From JAWLHU01 sp049324875 (lineage in GTDB: Bacteria; Bacillota; Sulfobacillia; Symbiobacteriales; Symbiobacteriaceae): 64,000 nt of DNA. The stretch's first letter is position 1. Every line of letters begins with the position of its first letter. The position numbers and the translations under genes were made by a program. Positions 46,282 through 55,031 of this stretch are shown piece after piece. Under the pieces are notes generated by a model. That model saw nothing but the letters and a program-made list of their open reading frames with translations. It was not told the DNA's origin and searched no databases. The DNA is taken from NCBI GenBank assembly GCA_049324875.1, contig JBMONC010000053.1, positions 186,001 to 250,000 of the forward strand, given 5' to 3'.

Positions 46282-46482
46282 GTGGGATCACCCCAGCTAA
46301 TTTATTCATACGCTTATGTCAAAACGTTCTCCTTCATCGTCCCGGTATCGAACGTACAAATCGCCATTCACATGGGTTTTTCGACAGAATCCGTTAGCTT
46401 CCCTCTGAGTTCGACGAAAATCGAGTGTGTATGGTTTCTGGTCGCGCTGGCATATGCCGACATTGGCGGGTGACAATAAGAA

Positions 46483-46507
46483 GGAGCCCCACAGCGGAGG
46501 GGGCTCC
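46483..46507 (-). terminator. Terminator of the RDD-family gene
   Basis: An 8-bp perfect stem (46483-46490 with 46500-46507) followed on the minus strand by TTCTTATT, 17 bases after the stop at 46525. Confidence 0.75.
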
Positions 46508-46524
46508 CATTCTCGTGGACCGAT

Positions 46525-47292
46525 CTAACGGACCTCCTTGACCACCAGGGTTGTGGCGATGCGGTCGTGCAGGCCGCGCTTGGCATCGTCGAAGGCGATC
46601 ATCAGGAAGCCGATGTAGAGGATCATGCCGGAGACCATATAGCCGAGCAGGCGAAGGGTCGCCTTGCCGTACGACATGGGCTGGCCGTCGGTGCTGACCA
46701 CATGCAGCCCCATGATCTTCTTGCCGGGGCTCTGGCCGCTGGAACCCCAGAAATAGATGAAGTAGCCGAAGGCGACCACCATGTAGGCGAGGAATCCGAG
46801 GAAAGGAAGGCCCATAGCCGTCGGAATAAAGAAGGCGATCATGGCAGCGATCCCCTGAATCAACCCGTCGAGGAGGAAGGCGACAAACCGGACGCCAAAA
46901 CCGGCGGGGGCGAAGCCGGGGGGAATGACCAGGCCCGCCGCCTGAGCGGCCTGCACACCCCGCGCGTCATCGGGATCCATGCCGGCAAAGGACTGGTTCT
47001 GACCGGCCTGGTATCCCTGGCCCTGGTGTGCCGGCGGCTGATAGGCCGGCGGCTGGTAGGCCTGGGGGCTTGGAGCCTGGTAGGCCGGAGCCTGGTAGCC
47101 CTGACCCTGGTAGCCCGGTGCCTGCCCCTGGGCCGGCGGTTCAGGCGAGGGGATGGGCGGGGGTGGTGCGTAGGTCGGGTTCGGCGGAGGAGCGATGACC
47201 GCGGTCTGGTCAAGGGGTGCGCCGCATTCGGCACAGCGAGTTGCATTCTCGTTATTTAGACCTTTGCACGACGGGCAGACCTTCTCACTCAC
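46525..47292 (-). CDS. RDD-family membrane protein with N-terminal zinc ribbon
   Basis: A 255-residue protein in three parts: a zinc ribbon (VCPSCKGLNNENATRCAECG), a disordered Pro/Gln/Tyr/Gly linker of about 75 residues with repeated YQAPAYQAP-like units, and an RDD domain with four helices (FGVRFVAFLLDGLIQGI at its start carrying the Arg and Asp, and SPGKKIMGLHVVSTDGQP). RDD proteins are small membrane proteins of mixed or unknown transport roles. GTG at 47292 follows GGAGG by 8 bases. Single-gene unit. Confidence 0.85.
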   Translation of the reverse strand: MSEKVCPSCKGLNNENATRCAECGAPLDQTAVIAPPPNPTYAPPPPIPSPEPPAQGQAPGYQGQGYQAPAYQAPSPQAYQPPAYQPPAHQGQGYQAGQNQSFAGMDPDDARGVQAAQAAGLVIPPGFAPAGFGVRFVAFLLDGLIQGIAAMIAFFIPTAMGLPFLGFLAYMVVAFGYFIYFWGSSGQSPGKKIMGLHVVSTDGQPMSYGKATLRLLGYMVSGMILYIGFLMIAFDDAKRGLHDRIATTLVVKEVR

Positions 47293-47452
47293 GGGCAACT
47301 CCTCCTTCGTCTATTGGTGCGGTAGGTCACCTATTCGAAATTTACTATCCAGCACCTGTAGGAAGGATTCTCCATGTAATCGTTGAGTCCTGCGTTGATA
47401 CATATTTTAAGCAGACATTATTCCCATTCCATTCGCACGCGGCCTCTCTGGT

Positions 47453-48181
47453 CTATCCCGCAAATTGGCCCGTGCGGGCTGTGTGAGCAAAGAGTTCCCA
47501 TCCGGCCATGCCGGCCTGCTGTGCCGCCCGGATCGCCGCCTCCACGTCGTAGGGAACCCGGATGAGCTGGGTGGAGAGCCCGCCGTTCGATACCTCGATC
47601 AGGGCGTAGCTCGGGCGCGGGTCCCCGTCGAAGGGAATCCCCACGCTTCCCGCGTTGACCACGACCCGCCCCCGATAGGATCGGATATAGGGGCGGTGAT
47701 TGTGGCCACAGCCGGAGAGAACCGTCTCCTCTGAGAGGCGCATGACCTCCAGCTCTTCGTTGCTCGCCCAGGGCATCACCAGCACATAGTTGTGGTGGGG
47801 CACGGCGTGAAAAAAGTCCATCCGGAGCCCTTCGACCACCTCGGAATGGGTCAGAGGGAAGCTCGTCAGCCACTGCCGGTCCTGCCCGCTCAGGGCGGCC
47901 AGGTGCCGGTCAAAGTCCCGAAGGGCAGCTGCCTGGCTCTCGTTGTGCACCGGGTAGAGCGCGGGGTGATGGTCGGGGTGGTAGCACCTGTCGGTGTTGC
48001 CCAGAACCACGGGGCATCCGAGGTTGCGGACCCGCTCCACGCACTCCTTGGGCAGAGGGCCCTTCATGGTGATATCGCCCAGGCAGATCAGCCGGTCTGC
48101 CCCCCGCCGGTGCAGGTCGGTCAGGACCGCCTCCAGGGCGTGGTAGTTGGAATGGATGTCGCCGAAGAGAGCAATGCGCAT
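47453..48181 (-). CDS. Metallophosphoesterase (YfcE/MJ0936-like)
   Basis: A 242-residue calcineurin-like phosphoesterase. Metal and catalytic motifs are FGDIHSNYHALE, CLGDITMKGP, VLGNTDRC, an HAVPHHNYV motif and SGCGHNHRPYI with VVNAGSVGIP near the end. This is the small single-domain class that acts on phosphodiesters or nucleotides in the cytosol. It begins 2 bases before the glycosyltransferase gene's stop, so it is part of the csaB-tagA cluster. The substrate is unknown. Confidence 0.88.
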   Translation of the reverse strand: MRIALFGDIHSNYHALEAVLTDLHRRGADRLICLGDITMKGPLPKECVERVRNLGCPVVLGNTDRCYHPDHHPALYPVHNESQAAALRDFDRHLAALSGQDRQWLTSFPLTHSEVVEGLRMDFFHAVPHHNYVLVMPWASNEELEVMRLSEETVLSGCGHNHRPYIRSYRGRVVVNAGSVGIPFDGDPRPSYALIEVSNGGLSTQLIRVPYDVEAAIRAAQQAGMAGWELFAHTARTGQFAG

Positions 48182-48182
48182 G

Positions 48183-48917
48183 CTATCTGCCTCGCATTCG
48201 CTTCCACAGGACCACCAGGACGAACTTGATCAGGGGCGGGAGGCTGCGGCCATAGCGCCCGAACTTGACAATCCGGAACAACCACTCAAGGTGGAGCCGC
48301 TGAATCCACTCCGGGGCGCGCGCCGCCGCGCCGGCCCAGACATCGATCGTGCCACCCACGCCCATGCCAAGCCTGACGCCCAACTCGGGCAGATACTTAT
48401 GTAACCACTGCTCCTGCCTGGGGGAGCCGAGCCCCACGAAGAGCACATCGGGGCGGGCCTCCCGGATGAAGGCGACGATCTCGGGCACCTCTTCCGGCTT
48501 GAAGAAGCCGTCGCGGTAGCCCACGATCTTGACGCCCGGATACTGGCGCTGCAGGCGGCGTGCCGCCTCAGCCACCACCTCGGAGCGAGTGCCGAACAGG
48601 AAGATCCGGCCCCTCCGCCGGGCGTTCAGCGCAGCGAGCAGGTTCGTGGCCAGATCCGCTCCGGCTACCTTTTCCGGCACAGGGTCACGCAGCAGGCGGG
48701 AGGCGAGGAGAATGCCGCTGCCATCCGCCACCACCAGGTCTGCCCCGTTGATGATCGCCGCCAGATCCGGGTTCTTGCTGGCGCTGTACGCGATCTCCGC
48801 GTTGGGAGTGACCACCAGGTGGGGCGCCCGCTCATCCAAAAAGGAGAGGCAGCGCGTGACCGCCTCTTCCATAGTAACCTTGTCGACCCCGATGGAGAGG
48901 ATCCGCGCACGGCTCAT
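48183..48917 (-). CDS. tagA: WecG/TagA/CpsF-family glycosyltransferase
   Basis: A 244-residue GT26 enzyme with SIGVDKVTMEEAVTRCLSF, LVVTPNAEIAYSASKNPDL, DLVVADGSGILLASRLL, FLFGTRSEVVAEAARRL, LFVGLGSPRQEQWL and GVGGTIDVWAGAAARAPEWI. It adds N-acetylmannosamine or a related sugar to lipid-linked GlcNAc in wall-polymer synthesis. The ATG at 48917 overlaps the csaB stop (TGATG). With csaB next door it may build the secondary cell-wall polymer that SLH proteins bind (inference). Confidence 0.92.
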   Translation of the reverse strand: MSRARILSIGVDKVTMEEAVTRCLSFLDERAPHLVVTPNAEIAYSASKNPDLAAIINGADLVVADGSGILLASRLLRDPVPEKVAGADLATNLLAALNARRRGRIFLFGTRSEVVAEAARRLQRQYPGVKIVGYRDGFFKPEEVPEIVAFIREARPDVLFVGLGSPRQEQWLHKYLPELGVRLGMGVGGTIDVWAGAAARAPEWIQRLHLEWLFRIVKFGRYGRSLPPLIKFVLVVLWKRMRGR

Positions 48918-50023
48918 CACTTTCGCCACCGTTTCATGATATCGACTGTGAGTTGGGCGTTCTCCCTGGACTGGGGAATCAGCCGCTCCATCACCCGATC
49001 GTACTGCTGCCGGATCTCGGGCGCCCGCTCGAAGGCATCGCGCACCGCAGCCTGGAGCCTGGCGGGGTCCAGCTCACGGGCCGTGCCGACTGCGCTCTGG
49101 CCCAGCAGCCGCAGGAAGCTGTCGTTCTTCGGGTCGTAGGAGAGCCCGACCAGGGGGATCCGGGAGAGCGCCGCGAAGACCAGCGCATGATACCGCAGGC
49201 CTACCATCACGTCACAGGCGGCGACCAGCGCCTGGACCTCCCGGTAGGTCACATCGCCGGCGAACTCCAGGGTGGGGGCCTTCATCCGGGAAGCGATCTG
49301 ACGGGCAGCCGTCACGTCGTGCGGCTGCTGCATGGGAATGAACAGGATCGTGGCGCCGTACGCCCGGGCCAGCTCGTCCAGCGCCTCGGCCATCGCCTGG
49401 AGCGCCTGACCGCCGGCCAGCTTCCAGGGGCGGACCGAGACGCCGATCACCGGCCGGCGGGGCAGGTGGAAGCCGAACCGCTCCAGGACCGCCTCGCCCT
49501 CCTCCCGGGCAGGTGCCGGCAGGACCAGGGCGGCATCGGCCGTCACCCTGACATCCGGGCGGCGGACCCCCAGCTTGCGGATCGCCTGGGCCGACTCGGC
49601 GTCCCGCACCATGACCAGGTCCACGGCGTTCCCCACCAGCGGTACCAGGCTTCGACCCACCAGGCCGGTCACCGGGCCGATGCCCTGGGCATAGAAGACG
49701 GTCGGCAGACGGTGCAGCTTGCCCAGGGAGACGATCCCCAGGTAGTAGAGGATCGATTTCGTCCCGGTCACATCCTGTAGCAGGCTGCCGCCGCCCGACA
49801 GGAGCAGGTCCGCCCGGTCCATGGCCCGCCAGATGGCCCGGAAATCCCCCCGGCTGACCGCCTCCACCCCATGAACCTTGCGGGTGTTGGCAACCTTGCC
49901 CGAGATCACCGTGAAGCGGATCTCCGGATCAATGTCCCGGAACGCAGTGATGATGCCGCCCAGAATGGCCTCGTCCCCGGCGTTGTTGAAGCCGTAGTAG
50001 CCCGACACCAGGATCTCCGCCAC
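48917..50023 (-). CDS. csaB: Polysaccharide pyruvyl transferase CsaB
   Basis: A 368-residue protein opening ILVSGYYGFNNAGDEAILGG, the CsaB hallmark, with SGGGSLLQDVTG, FYAQGIGPV, RPVIGVSVRPWK and VGLRYHALVFAALSRIP further on. CsaB adds ketal pyruvate to cell-wall polysaccharide, the receptor for SLH domains. The SLH protein at 1121-4222 is therefore a candidate client. It is translationally coupled to tagA and downstream of murJ and DUF5693. Confidence 0.93.
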   Translation of the reverse strand: MAEILVSGYYGFNNAGDEAILGGIITAFRDIDPEIRFTVISGKVANTRKVHGVEAVSRGDFRAIWRAMDRADLLLSGGGSLLQDVTGTKSILYYLGIVSLGKLHRLPTVFYAQGIGPVTGLVGRSLVPLVGNAVDLVMVRDAESAQAIRKLGVRRPDVRVTADAALVLPAPAREEGEAVLERFGFHLPRRPVIGVSVRPWKLAGGQALQAMAEALDELARAYGATILFIPMQQPHDVTAARQIASRMKAPTLEFAGDVTYREVQALVAACDVMVGLRYHALVFAALSRIPLVGLSYDPKNDSFLRLLGQSAVGTARELDPARLQAAVRDAFERAPEIRQQYDRVMERLIPQSRENAQLTVDIMKRWRK

Positions 50024-50070
50024 CTAACGCCACCACCCTTGTCCGTCTGCGAGTAAACGCTCCGATGTTA

Positions 50071-51639
50071 TCATGTTCGGCGTAACTTCCCTACCACACG
50101 AGCGCTCATGCGCCGAATCTCATCCCCGTCCGGGGTCTTGAACAGGATCGCCGCCCCCAGATGGACCAGCAGGATCAGCGACAGGGCCCCGGCCAGAAGA
50201 GCGGCCTGTGTCAGCACCCTCTCCCCGAGGGCCGCCGTGCCCAGGCGGAGGAGCCACCAACCGGCGGCAGCGCCCAGCAGCGAGGTGCCCGCGTAGGAGA
50301 GGCAGGCCCGGAAGAGGGTCCAGGTGCCCAGGGCGCCGACCCGTGCCTTCAAGCGCCAGATCAGCACCAGGCTGCCCACCAGCAGGGAGGCAGAGGCGCT
50401 CAGCGCCAGACCGCCGTGGCCCATCACGTCCACCAGCAGGAAGTTCAGCCCGATGTTCAGCCCCATCATCAGCAGCGCTGTCCACATGGGGGTGATGCTG
50501 TCCTGCAGGGCGTAGAAGGACCGGTTCAGCATGTCGATCCACCCTGTGAAGAGGATACCCAGACTGAAGAATTGCAGGGCGTAGGCGGTCATCCGCGTAT
50601 CTTCCGGGGTGAACGCCCCCCGCTCGAACATCAGCCGGGTGATCGGCTCAGCGAAGACAAAGCAGCCCATGGCCATCGGCATCAGGATGAAGGCCAGGGT
50701 CCGGAGCCCGTTCCGCACGGTCTCCTTCAACTCCGAGGTCTGACCGGCGGCGCCTTGCTCCGCCAGGGTGGGGAAGATGACGGTGGTGACCGCCAGCCCG
50801 ATCACGCTGAAGGGCAGGGCGCTGACGCGGGCGGCGTAGTTGAGGAAGGAGATCGTCCCCTCCTCCAGGTGGGATGCGACGAACCGGGCGGCGAAGGTCT
50901 GGACCTGCGTGACGCTGGTGGCGATCATCACCGGGATCAGCAGCGACCAGAGCCGGCGCAGGGCCGGATCTGACAGGTCCAGAACCGCCTGGTACCTGTA
51001 GCCGATCCCCGGCATATTTACCACCTGGATCAGCGCCCCCAGGAGGCTGCCGCCCACCACCGCATAGGCCACCCAGTGGATGTGCTCCGGTGCGGTGGAG
51101 AGGGCTAGGGCCCCCACCACCACCACGTTGCTGGTGAGGCCGAAGAAAGCGGGGGGGCCGAAGCGGCGGTTGGCGTTCAGCACCGCTGCGGAGAGCCCCG
51201 TCACCCCGACGATGATCAGCAGTGGCAGCATGGAGCGGGTCAGCCCGACCGTCAGGGCGAGCGCCTCGCGCGTAAAACCGGGCGCCAACAAGGGAATGAA
51301 GAGCGGGGCAGCCACCTCCCCCACCAGCCAGAGGCCGGCGAAGAAGAGGGTGATCAGGTTGAGGACGGAGTTGACCAGCCGCCACGCCGCCTCCGCGCCC
51401 CGCTTCTGCACGGCATCCCGGTAAATCGGTATGAAGGCGAGCACCAGGGAGACGGAAACCACATAGTAGATGGCCGCCGGGATCTCCTGGGCCACCAGGT
51501 AGGCATCGGTGATGGTGGTGGCGCCGAACTTGGCGGCCAGCAGCACCTCCCGCACATACCCCAGCAGCCGGCTCAGGATCGCGGCCAGCGCGACCAGGCT
51601 GGCCGCTGCAAACAGGCTCTTCCGCTGGTTGGCCGGCAT
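50071..51639 (-). CDS. murJ: Lipid II flippase MurJ
   Basis: A 522-residue MOP-superfamily membrane protein with fourteen predicted helices. It shows SRLLGYVREVLLAAKFGAT at the start (the conserved Arg in helix 1), VSLVLAFIPIYRDAV, the FVEEGT-like SHLEEGTISFLNYAARVSALP and FVFAEPITRLMFERGAF. MurJ translocates lipid II for peptidoglycan synthesis. The csaB-murJ-DUF5693 neighbourhood occurs in other Bacillota, where it is read as wall-polymer assembly. Confidence 0.93.
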   Translation of the reverse strand: MPANQRKSLFAAASLVALAAILSRLLGYVREVLLAAKFGATTITDAYLVAQEIPAAIYYVVSVSLVLAFIPIYRDAVQKRGAEAAWRLVNSVLNLITLFFAGLWLVGEVAAPLFIPLLAPGFTREALALTVGLTRSMLPLLIIVGVTGLSAAVLNANRRFGPPAFFGLTSNVVVVGALALSTAPEHIHWVAYAVVGGSLLGALIQVVNMPGIGYRYQAVLDLSDPALRRLWSLLIPVMIATSVTQVQTFAARFVASHLEEGTISFLNYAARVSALPFSVIGLAVTTVIFPTLAEQGAAGQTSELKETVRNGLRTLAFILMPMAMGCFVFAEPITRLMFERGAFTPEDTRMTAYALQFFSLGILFTGWIDMLNRSFYALQDSITPMWTALLMMGLNIGLNFLLVDVMGHGGLALSASASLLVGSLVLIWRLKARVGALGTWTLFRACLSYAGTSLLGAAAGWWLLRLGTAALGERVLTQAALLAGALSLILLVHLGAAILFKTPDGDEIRRMSARVVGKLRRT

Positions 51640-51666
51640 CGCGGTACCCTCCTCGCCCGCTGCTCG

Positions 51667-53769
51667 TCAGCGGGTGGCGTTCTCGTCGGGGAAGAGCCGG
51701 TTTACCAGAGCCCGCAGGATCACGAGACCGATGAGGGCCACGGCGCCCACCAGGAGCCCGAACCAGAGCCCATTGATGCCCCGGAGCAGGCTGATGGCCC
51801 AGGCGGTGCGCAGGTGCTCAAAGGAGTTAATGATCGAGACGGCGCCGGTCACGGCGGCGACGATCAGGAGCGGCACGTAGCGGCGGAGCGAGGTGCTCAG
51901 GAGGGCGACGGCCACCACCAGGGACGGGTAGGCGATCAGGAACTCCTTGGTCCGAGGCCGCGCCAGCAGCATCCGCTCCAGCGCTGCCCGCATGTTCAGC
52001 TCCAGCTGCGAGATCGGCACGTTCGGGAAGTTGCCCGACCGCTGGATGTAGTACAGGCCGGCCAGCCCCAGGATCCCCAGGAGGATCAGCTCGCGGTACT
52101 TGACCGTCACCTGCAGCAGGTGCAGGCCGTCCTTCACCAGCGAGCGGGCCACCGCCAGGGGGGTGCCCGTGCGGCCCAGGACGAGGTAGGTCAAGACCGC
52201 CAGCAGCAGGGGTGCCAGGAAGACGAGCTTGACGCCGCGGAAGTAGTCGAACTCCAGGATGTGCCGGATATCGCCCATGGCCCCGGCAATCAGGATGCCC
52301 GCCACCAGGTTGATAAGGAAGAAGGCAACCGAGGAGATGGCCACCTCCCTGATGATCCACGCCACCCCAGGCCTGTCCGGTATCCGAATCTGGGGCTTCA
52401 GCTCCGCGGAGCCCAGCCCCCAGCGAATCATCAGACAGGTGGCGGCAAGGGTGGGGAAGACGGTGGCCAGGACGATGCCCAGCAGGTCGGTGCCCAGGTT
52501 GGGAATGACGAAGAGCATCCCGGCCTGGCCGACCGCCCCGACCCCCATCAGGATGGCCAGGGCCCGGACCGTGAATGGCCAGGCGTAGGAGAGCCAGAGG
52601 ATGGTGGCACCCACCGCCCCCAGCCCCATCAGAACCTTCAGGTAGAAGGGGACCCAATAGGGCGCAAAGGTGTCGGGCACGCCGGTGGTGTACCCCCGGA
52701 CCCGGAGTTCCTCCACGGCACGGGCAAAGTAGCGAATCGTGGTCTCGCTGGCGGTCAGGCCGGGATCCTGCTTGGCCAGGAAGGGCCGCAGGTAGAGGGA
52801 GCGGCTGTTCCGCTCCATCACCGCCCGCCACCACATGTCCACCGCCTCGTAAGGCTGGACCTTGTCCTGCCACTCCTGCCCCATGCTGAAGACGCGGGCG
52901 ATCTGGTAGTCCAGCTCATGGGCCAGGTACTGGTAGCCCGCCTGGTCGACGAAGGAGAGCTGGCTGAAGTGCTCCACCAGGTTCAGCACCCAGCCCCGCT
53001 TCTTGATCTCCTCCCCGGTCTGCACCAGGGCATCGGTCCGGTCGGGCCGCCAGCCCATGATCTCCCCGCCCTGGAACATCACCGACCGCGTCTCGGGGGC
53101 GATCTGGTCCAGGTCGGCGAAGATGGCCTTCACGCTGTCGGGGGTGGCGCCCGGCGCCGGGCGCGGGCGGGGGATAGGCCTGAGCCCCGCCGCCCGGACC
53201 ATCTCGAACTCCCGAATATCCCAGCCGAGCCCGTAGGTGAGCAGCTGCTTGTCCCGGTAGTTGAGTGCGATCGCCCCCGCTCCCGGCTCTCCGTCCCGGG
53301 GCTCGAACCGGGCCACCCGCTCCGGTTCATGCCGGAGTTGGATATCCCGCCAGAGCCGGTCAGCCACCTCCCGGTTGACTGGAAGCAGGTAGGTCAGGGA
53401 CTCGCCGAAGGCCGGGTCATTCAAAAGCCGCACCAGGAACGGGTTGGGCGAAGCGGTCATCAGCACCTGGGCGCGCAGCTCGGCGCCGGTCAGCACCAGC
53501 GCCAGCCCGTGCTCGGCCAGGTCCTTGGTGTTCATCTCGCTGACGGCGACGCTGGTGATACCGGCCCTGGCCGCTTCGACCAGCAGCTCTTCCACCGGGC
53601 GCCCATCCTGCTGGGCCAGGACCCGGAGGGCAGGCAGGTCCAGCACCAGATCAACGCTGGTGCTGCCCGATTCCCGCGTGTAGCGGTTCCACAGGACGGG
53701 TGCCGAGGCAAGCAGAGCGATCAGGATCAGCCCCCAGGCAATCCGACGAATGGCCGCGTGCCCGTGCAT
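51667..53769 (-). CDS. DUF5693 family membrane protein
   Basis: A 700-residue protein. One N-terminal helix (RIAWGLILIALLASAPVLWN) is followed by an extracytoplasmic domain of about 330 residues with LLVEAARAGITSVAVSEMN, LTYGLGWDIREFEMVRAAGL and GGEIMGWRPDRTDAL, and then eight or nine C-terminal helices. The extracellular part has a TIM-barrel-like rhythm. This matches DUF5693, which regularly neighbours csaB and murJ. The role is unknown, presumably wall-polymer related. ATG follows GGAGGAGAACGC. Confidence 0.85.
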   Translation of the reverse strand: MHGHAAIRRIAWGLILIALLASAPVLWNRYTRESGSTSVDLVLDLPALRVLAQQDGRPVEELLVEAARAGITSVAVSEMNTKDLAEHGLALVLTGAELRAQVLMTASPNPFLVRLLNDPAFGESLTYLLPVNREVADRLWRDIQLRHEPERVARFEPRDGEPGAGAIALNYRDKQLLTYGLGWDIREFEMVRAAGLRPIPRPRPAPGATPDSVKAIFADLDQIAPETRSVMFQGGEIMGWRPDRTDALVQTGEEIKKRGWVLNLVEHFSQLSFVDQAGYQYLAHELDYQIARVFSMGQEWQDKVQPYEAVDMWWRAVMERNSRSLYLRPFLAKQDPGLTASETTIRYFARAVEELRVRGYTTGVPDTFAPYWVPFYLKVLMGLGAVGATILWLSYAWPFTVRALAILMGVGAVGQAGMLFVIPNLGTDLLGIVLATVFPTLAATCLMIRWGLGSAELKPQIRIPDRPGVAWIIREVAISSVAFFLINLVAGILIAGAMGDIRHILEFDYFRGVKLVFLAPLLLAVLTYLVLGRTGTPLAVARSLVKDGLHLLQVTVKYRELILLGILGLAGLYYIQRSGNFPNVPISQLELNMRAALERMLLARPRTKEFLIAYPSLVVAVALLSTSLRRYVPLLIVAAVTGAVSIINSFEHLRTAWAISLLRGINGLWFGLLVGAVALIGLVILRALVNRLFPDENATR

Positions 53770-53790
53770 GCGTTCTCCTCCAATTAGGCG

Positions 53791-54084
53791 TTACTTCTTC
53801 GGGCCCACGGTGGCGGGGCCCTTGACCATCAGCACGATGTCGGTCACGGCCAGGAGGCCGCGCCCGTCGCTGCGGGGCACCACCAGCAGGTGGTTGGGGG
53901 AGACCTCCTGCCCCTGCTGCATATCGGTGCCGGCCGTGGCGTTCAACAGACCGCCCTGCGGGGTGGTGATGGCGGTCGCCTGGCCGCCCCGCAGGACGAT
54001 CTCCGTGCCAGCCTCCCCGATGATCGCCTGCCCCGCCGGAACGGTGACGACGCGGAAGGTGGTCCGCTCATCCACATAGGAGCG
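53791..54084 (-). CDS. C-terminal fragment of an unrelated (probably secreted) protein, cut by gap
   Basis: The 97 visible residues (YVDERTTFRVVTVPAGQAII, GEAGTEIVLRGGQATAITTP, HLLVVPRSDGRGLLAVTDIV, LMVKG) do not match any part of release factor 2, which lies across the gap in the same orientation. The block looks like the conserved C-terminus of exported Bacillota proteins with coiled-coil N-termini (recollection, not a search). It ends 21 bases before DUF5693, so those two are probably co-transcribed. Confidence 0.65.
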   Translation of the reverse strand, partial: RSYVDERTTFRVVTVPAGQAIIGEAGTEIVLRGGQATAITTPQGGLLNATAGTDMQQGQEVSPNHLLVVPRSDGRGLLAVTDIVLMVKGPATVGPKK

Positions 54085-54184
54085 NNNNNNNNNNNNNNNN
54101 NNNNNNNNNNNNNNNNNNNNNNNNNNNNNNNNNNNNNNNNNNNNNNNNNNNNNNNNNNNNNNNNNNNNNNNNNNNNNNNNNNNN
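54085..54184. other. Scaffold gap (100 N) between prfB and another gene
   Basis: The bases on the two sides belong to different proteins. At minimum the C-terminal half of prfB and the start of the next gene are missing, so the real distance is probably larger than 100. Unlike the first gap the flanks share no repeat. Confidence 0.9.
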
Positions 54185-54865
54185 TCATCGTCGATCTCGG
54201 GCATCACCTCGACGGCGGCAAAGGAGGTGTGCCGGCGCCCGGAGGCGTCGAAGGGCGAGATCCGCACCAGCCGGTGGACGCCCATCTCCGGGCGCAGGAA
54301 GCCATAAGCGTAGGGGCCGCGAATCGCCATGGTGACCGACTTGGTCCCGGCCTCATCGCCCGCCAGATAGTCGAGGATCTCCACCTTATACTTGTGCCGT
54401 TCACCCCAGCGGATGTACATGCGCTGCAGCATCTCCGCCCAGTCCTGCGCCTCGGTGCCACCGGCCCCGGCGTGGATGGTCAGGATGGCGTTGAAGGCAT
54501 CATACTTGCCATTGAGCAGGATCTGCAGCTCGAACTGGTGCACCAGCCGCTCCAGCTCAGCCGCCTCCGCATTCGCCTCGGCCAGCATCTCCGCATCGCC
54601 CGCCTCCTCGGCCAGGTCAATCATGACCAACAGGTCATCGACCCGGCGCTGGTGGGCGTCGAGCTGTTCGAGGGGCGCCTTCAGTTGGGCGACGTGCTTG
54701 GTGGTCTTCTGCGCCGCCGCCTGGTCGTTCCAGAAGTCAGGGGCCGAGATCTTATGCTCCAGGGCCGCAATCTCCTCCAGACGTCGGTCGACGTCAAAGA
54801 GACCTCCTGAGATCAGAGAGTTTGGTGGTAAGCCGCTGGGCCTGGCGCTTCAGGTCATCATACAT
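54185..54865 (-). CDS. prfB: Peptide chain release factor 2, N-terminal part (programmed frameshift; cut by gap)
   Basis: From ATG 54865 (AGGAAGG upstream) 23 codons read YDDLKRQAQRLTTKLSDLRR and end SL-TGA. Translation resumes in the +1 frame at DVDRRLEEIAALEHKIS and continues through FWNDQ and the conserved IHAGAGGTEAQDWAEMLQRM, GVHRLVRISPFDASGRRHTS and EVMPEIDD before the gap. The GGQ domain and the SPF-following C-terminus are lost in the gap. RF2 reads UGA and UAA. Its autoregulatory frameshift remains, although UGA is also recoded as Sec elsewhere in this genome. Confidence 0.92.
54794..54808 (-). promoter_or_regulatory. prfB +1 programmed frameshift site
   Basis: Minus strand: AGGAGG (54803-54808), 3-base spacer TCT, then CTT TGA C. 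This is the canonical RF2 site: internal Shine-Dalgarno three bases before a slippery CUU and an in-frame UGA. Confidence 0.95.
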
Positions 54866-55031
54866 AGAAACCTTCCTCCCAACCTGTCGGTCACTCAGCC
54901 CATTGTACCACCCTCGCCCACCCCGGGCAATTGAGAGGGGCGCGCAAAAACCCCGGATGGGAAGGGGGTGTGACCGACTCACCACCGCTGGAATAGGGTG
55001 TAGGGTGACTAGGCTTGGGAGGGAAACGCCG

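Noticed and set aside
46237..46473. Open frame of 78 codons on the plus strand upstream of ftsE
   Set aside because: It lies in an AT-rich promoter region, has no ribosome binding site and no recognisable protein character.
47000..47110. DNA repeat array in the RDD gene
   Set aside because: It is the low-complexity Pro/Gln/Tyr/Gly linker of the protein, not an independent repeat element.
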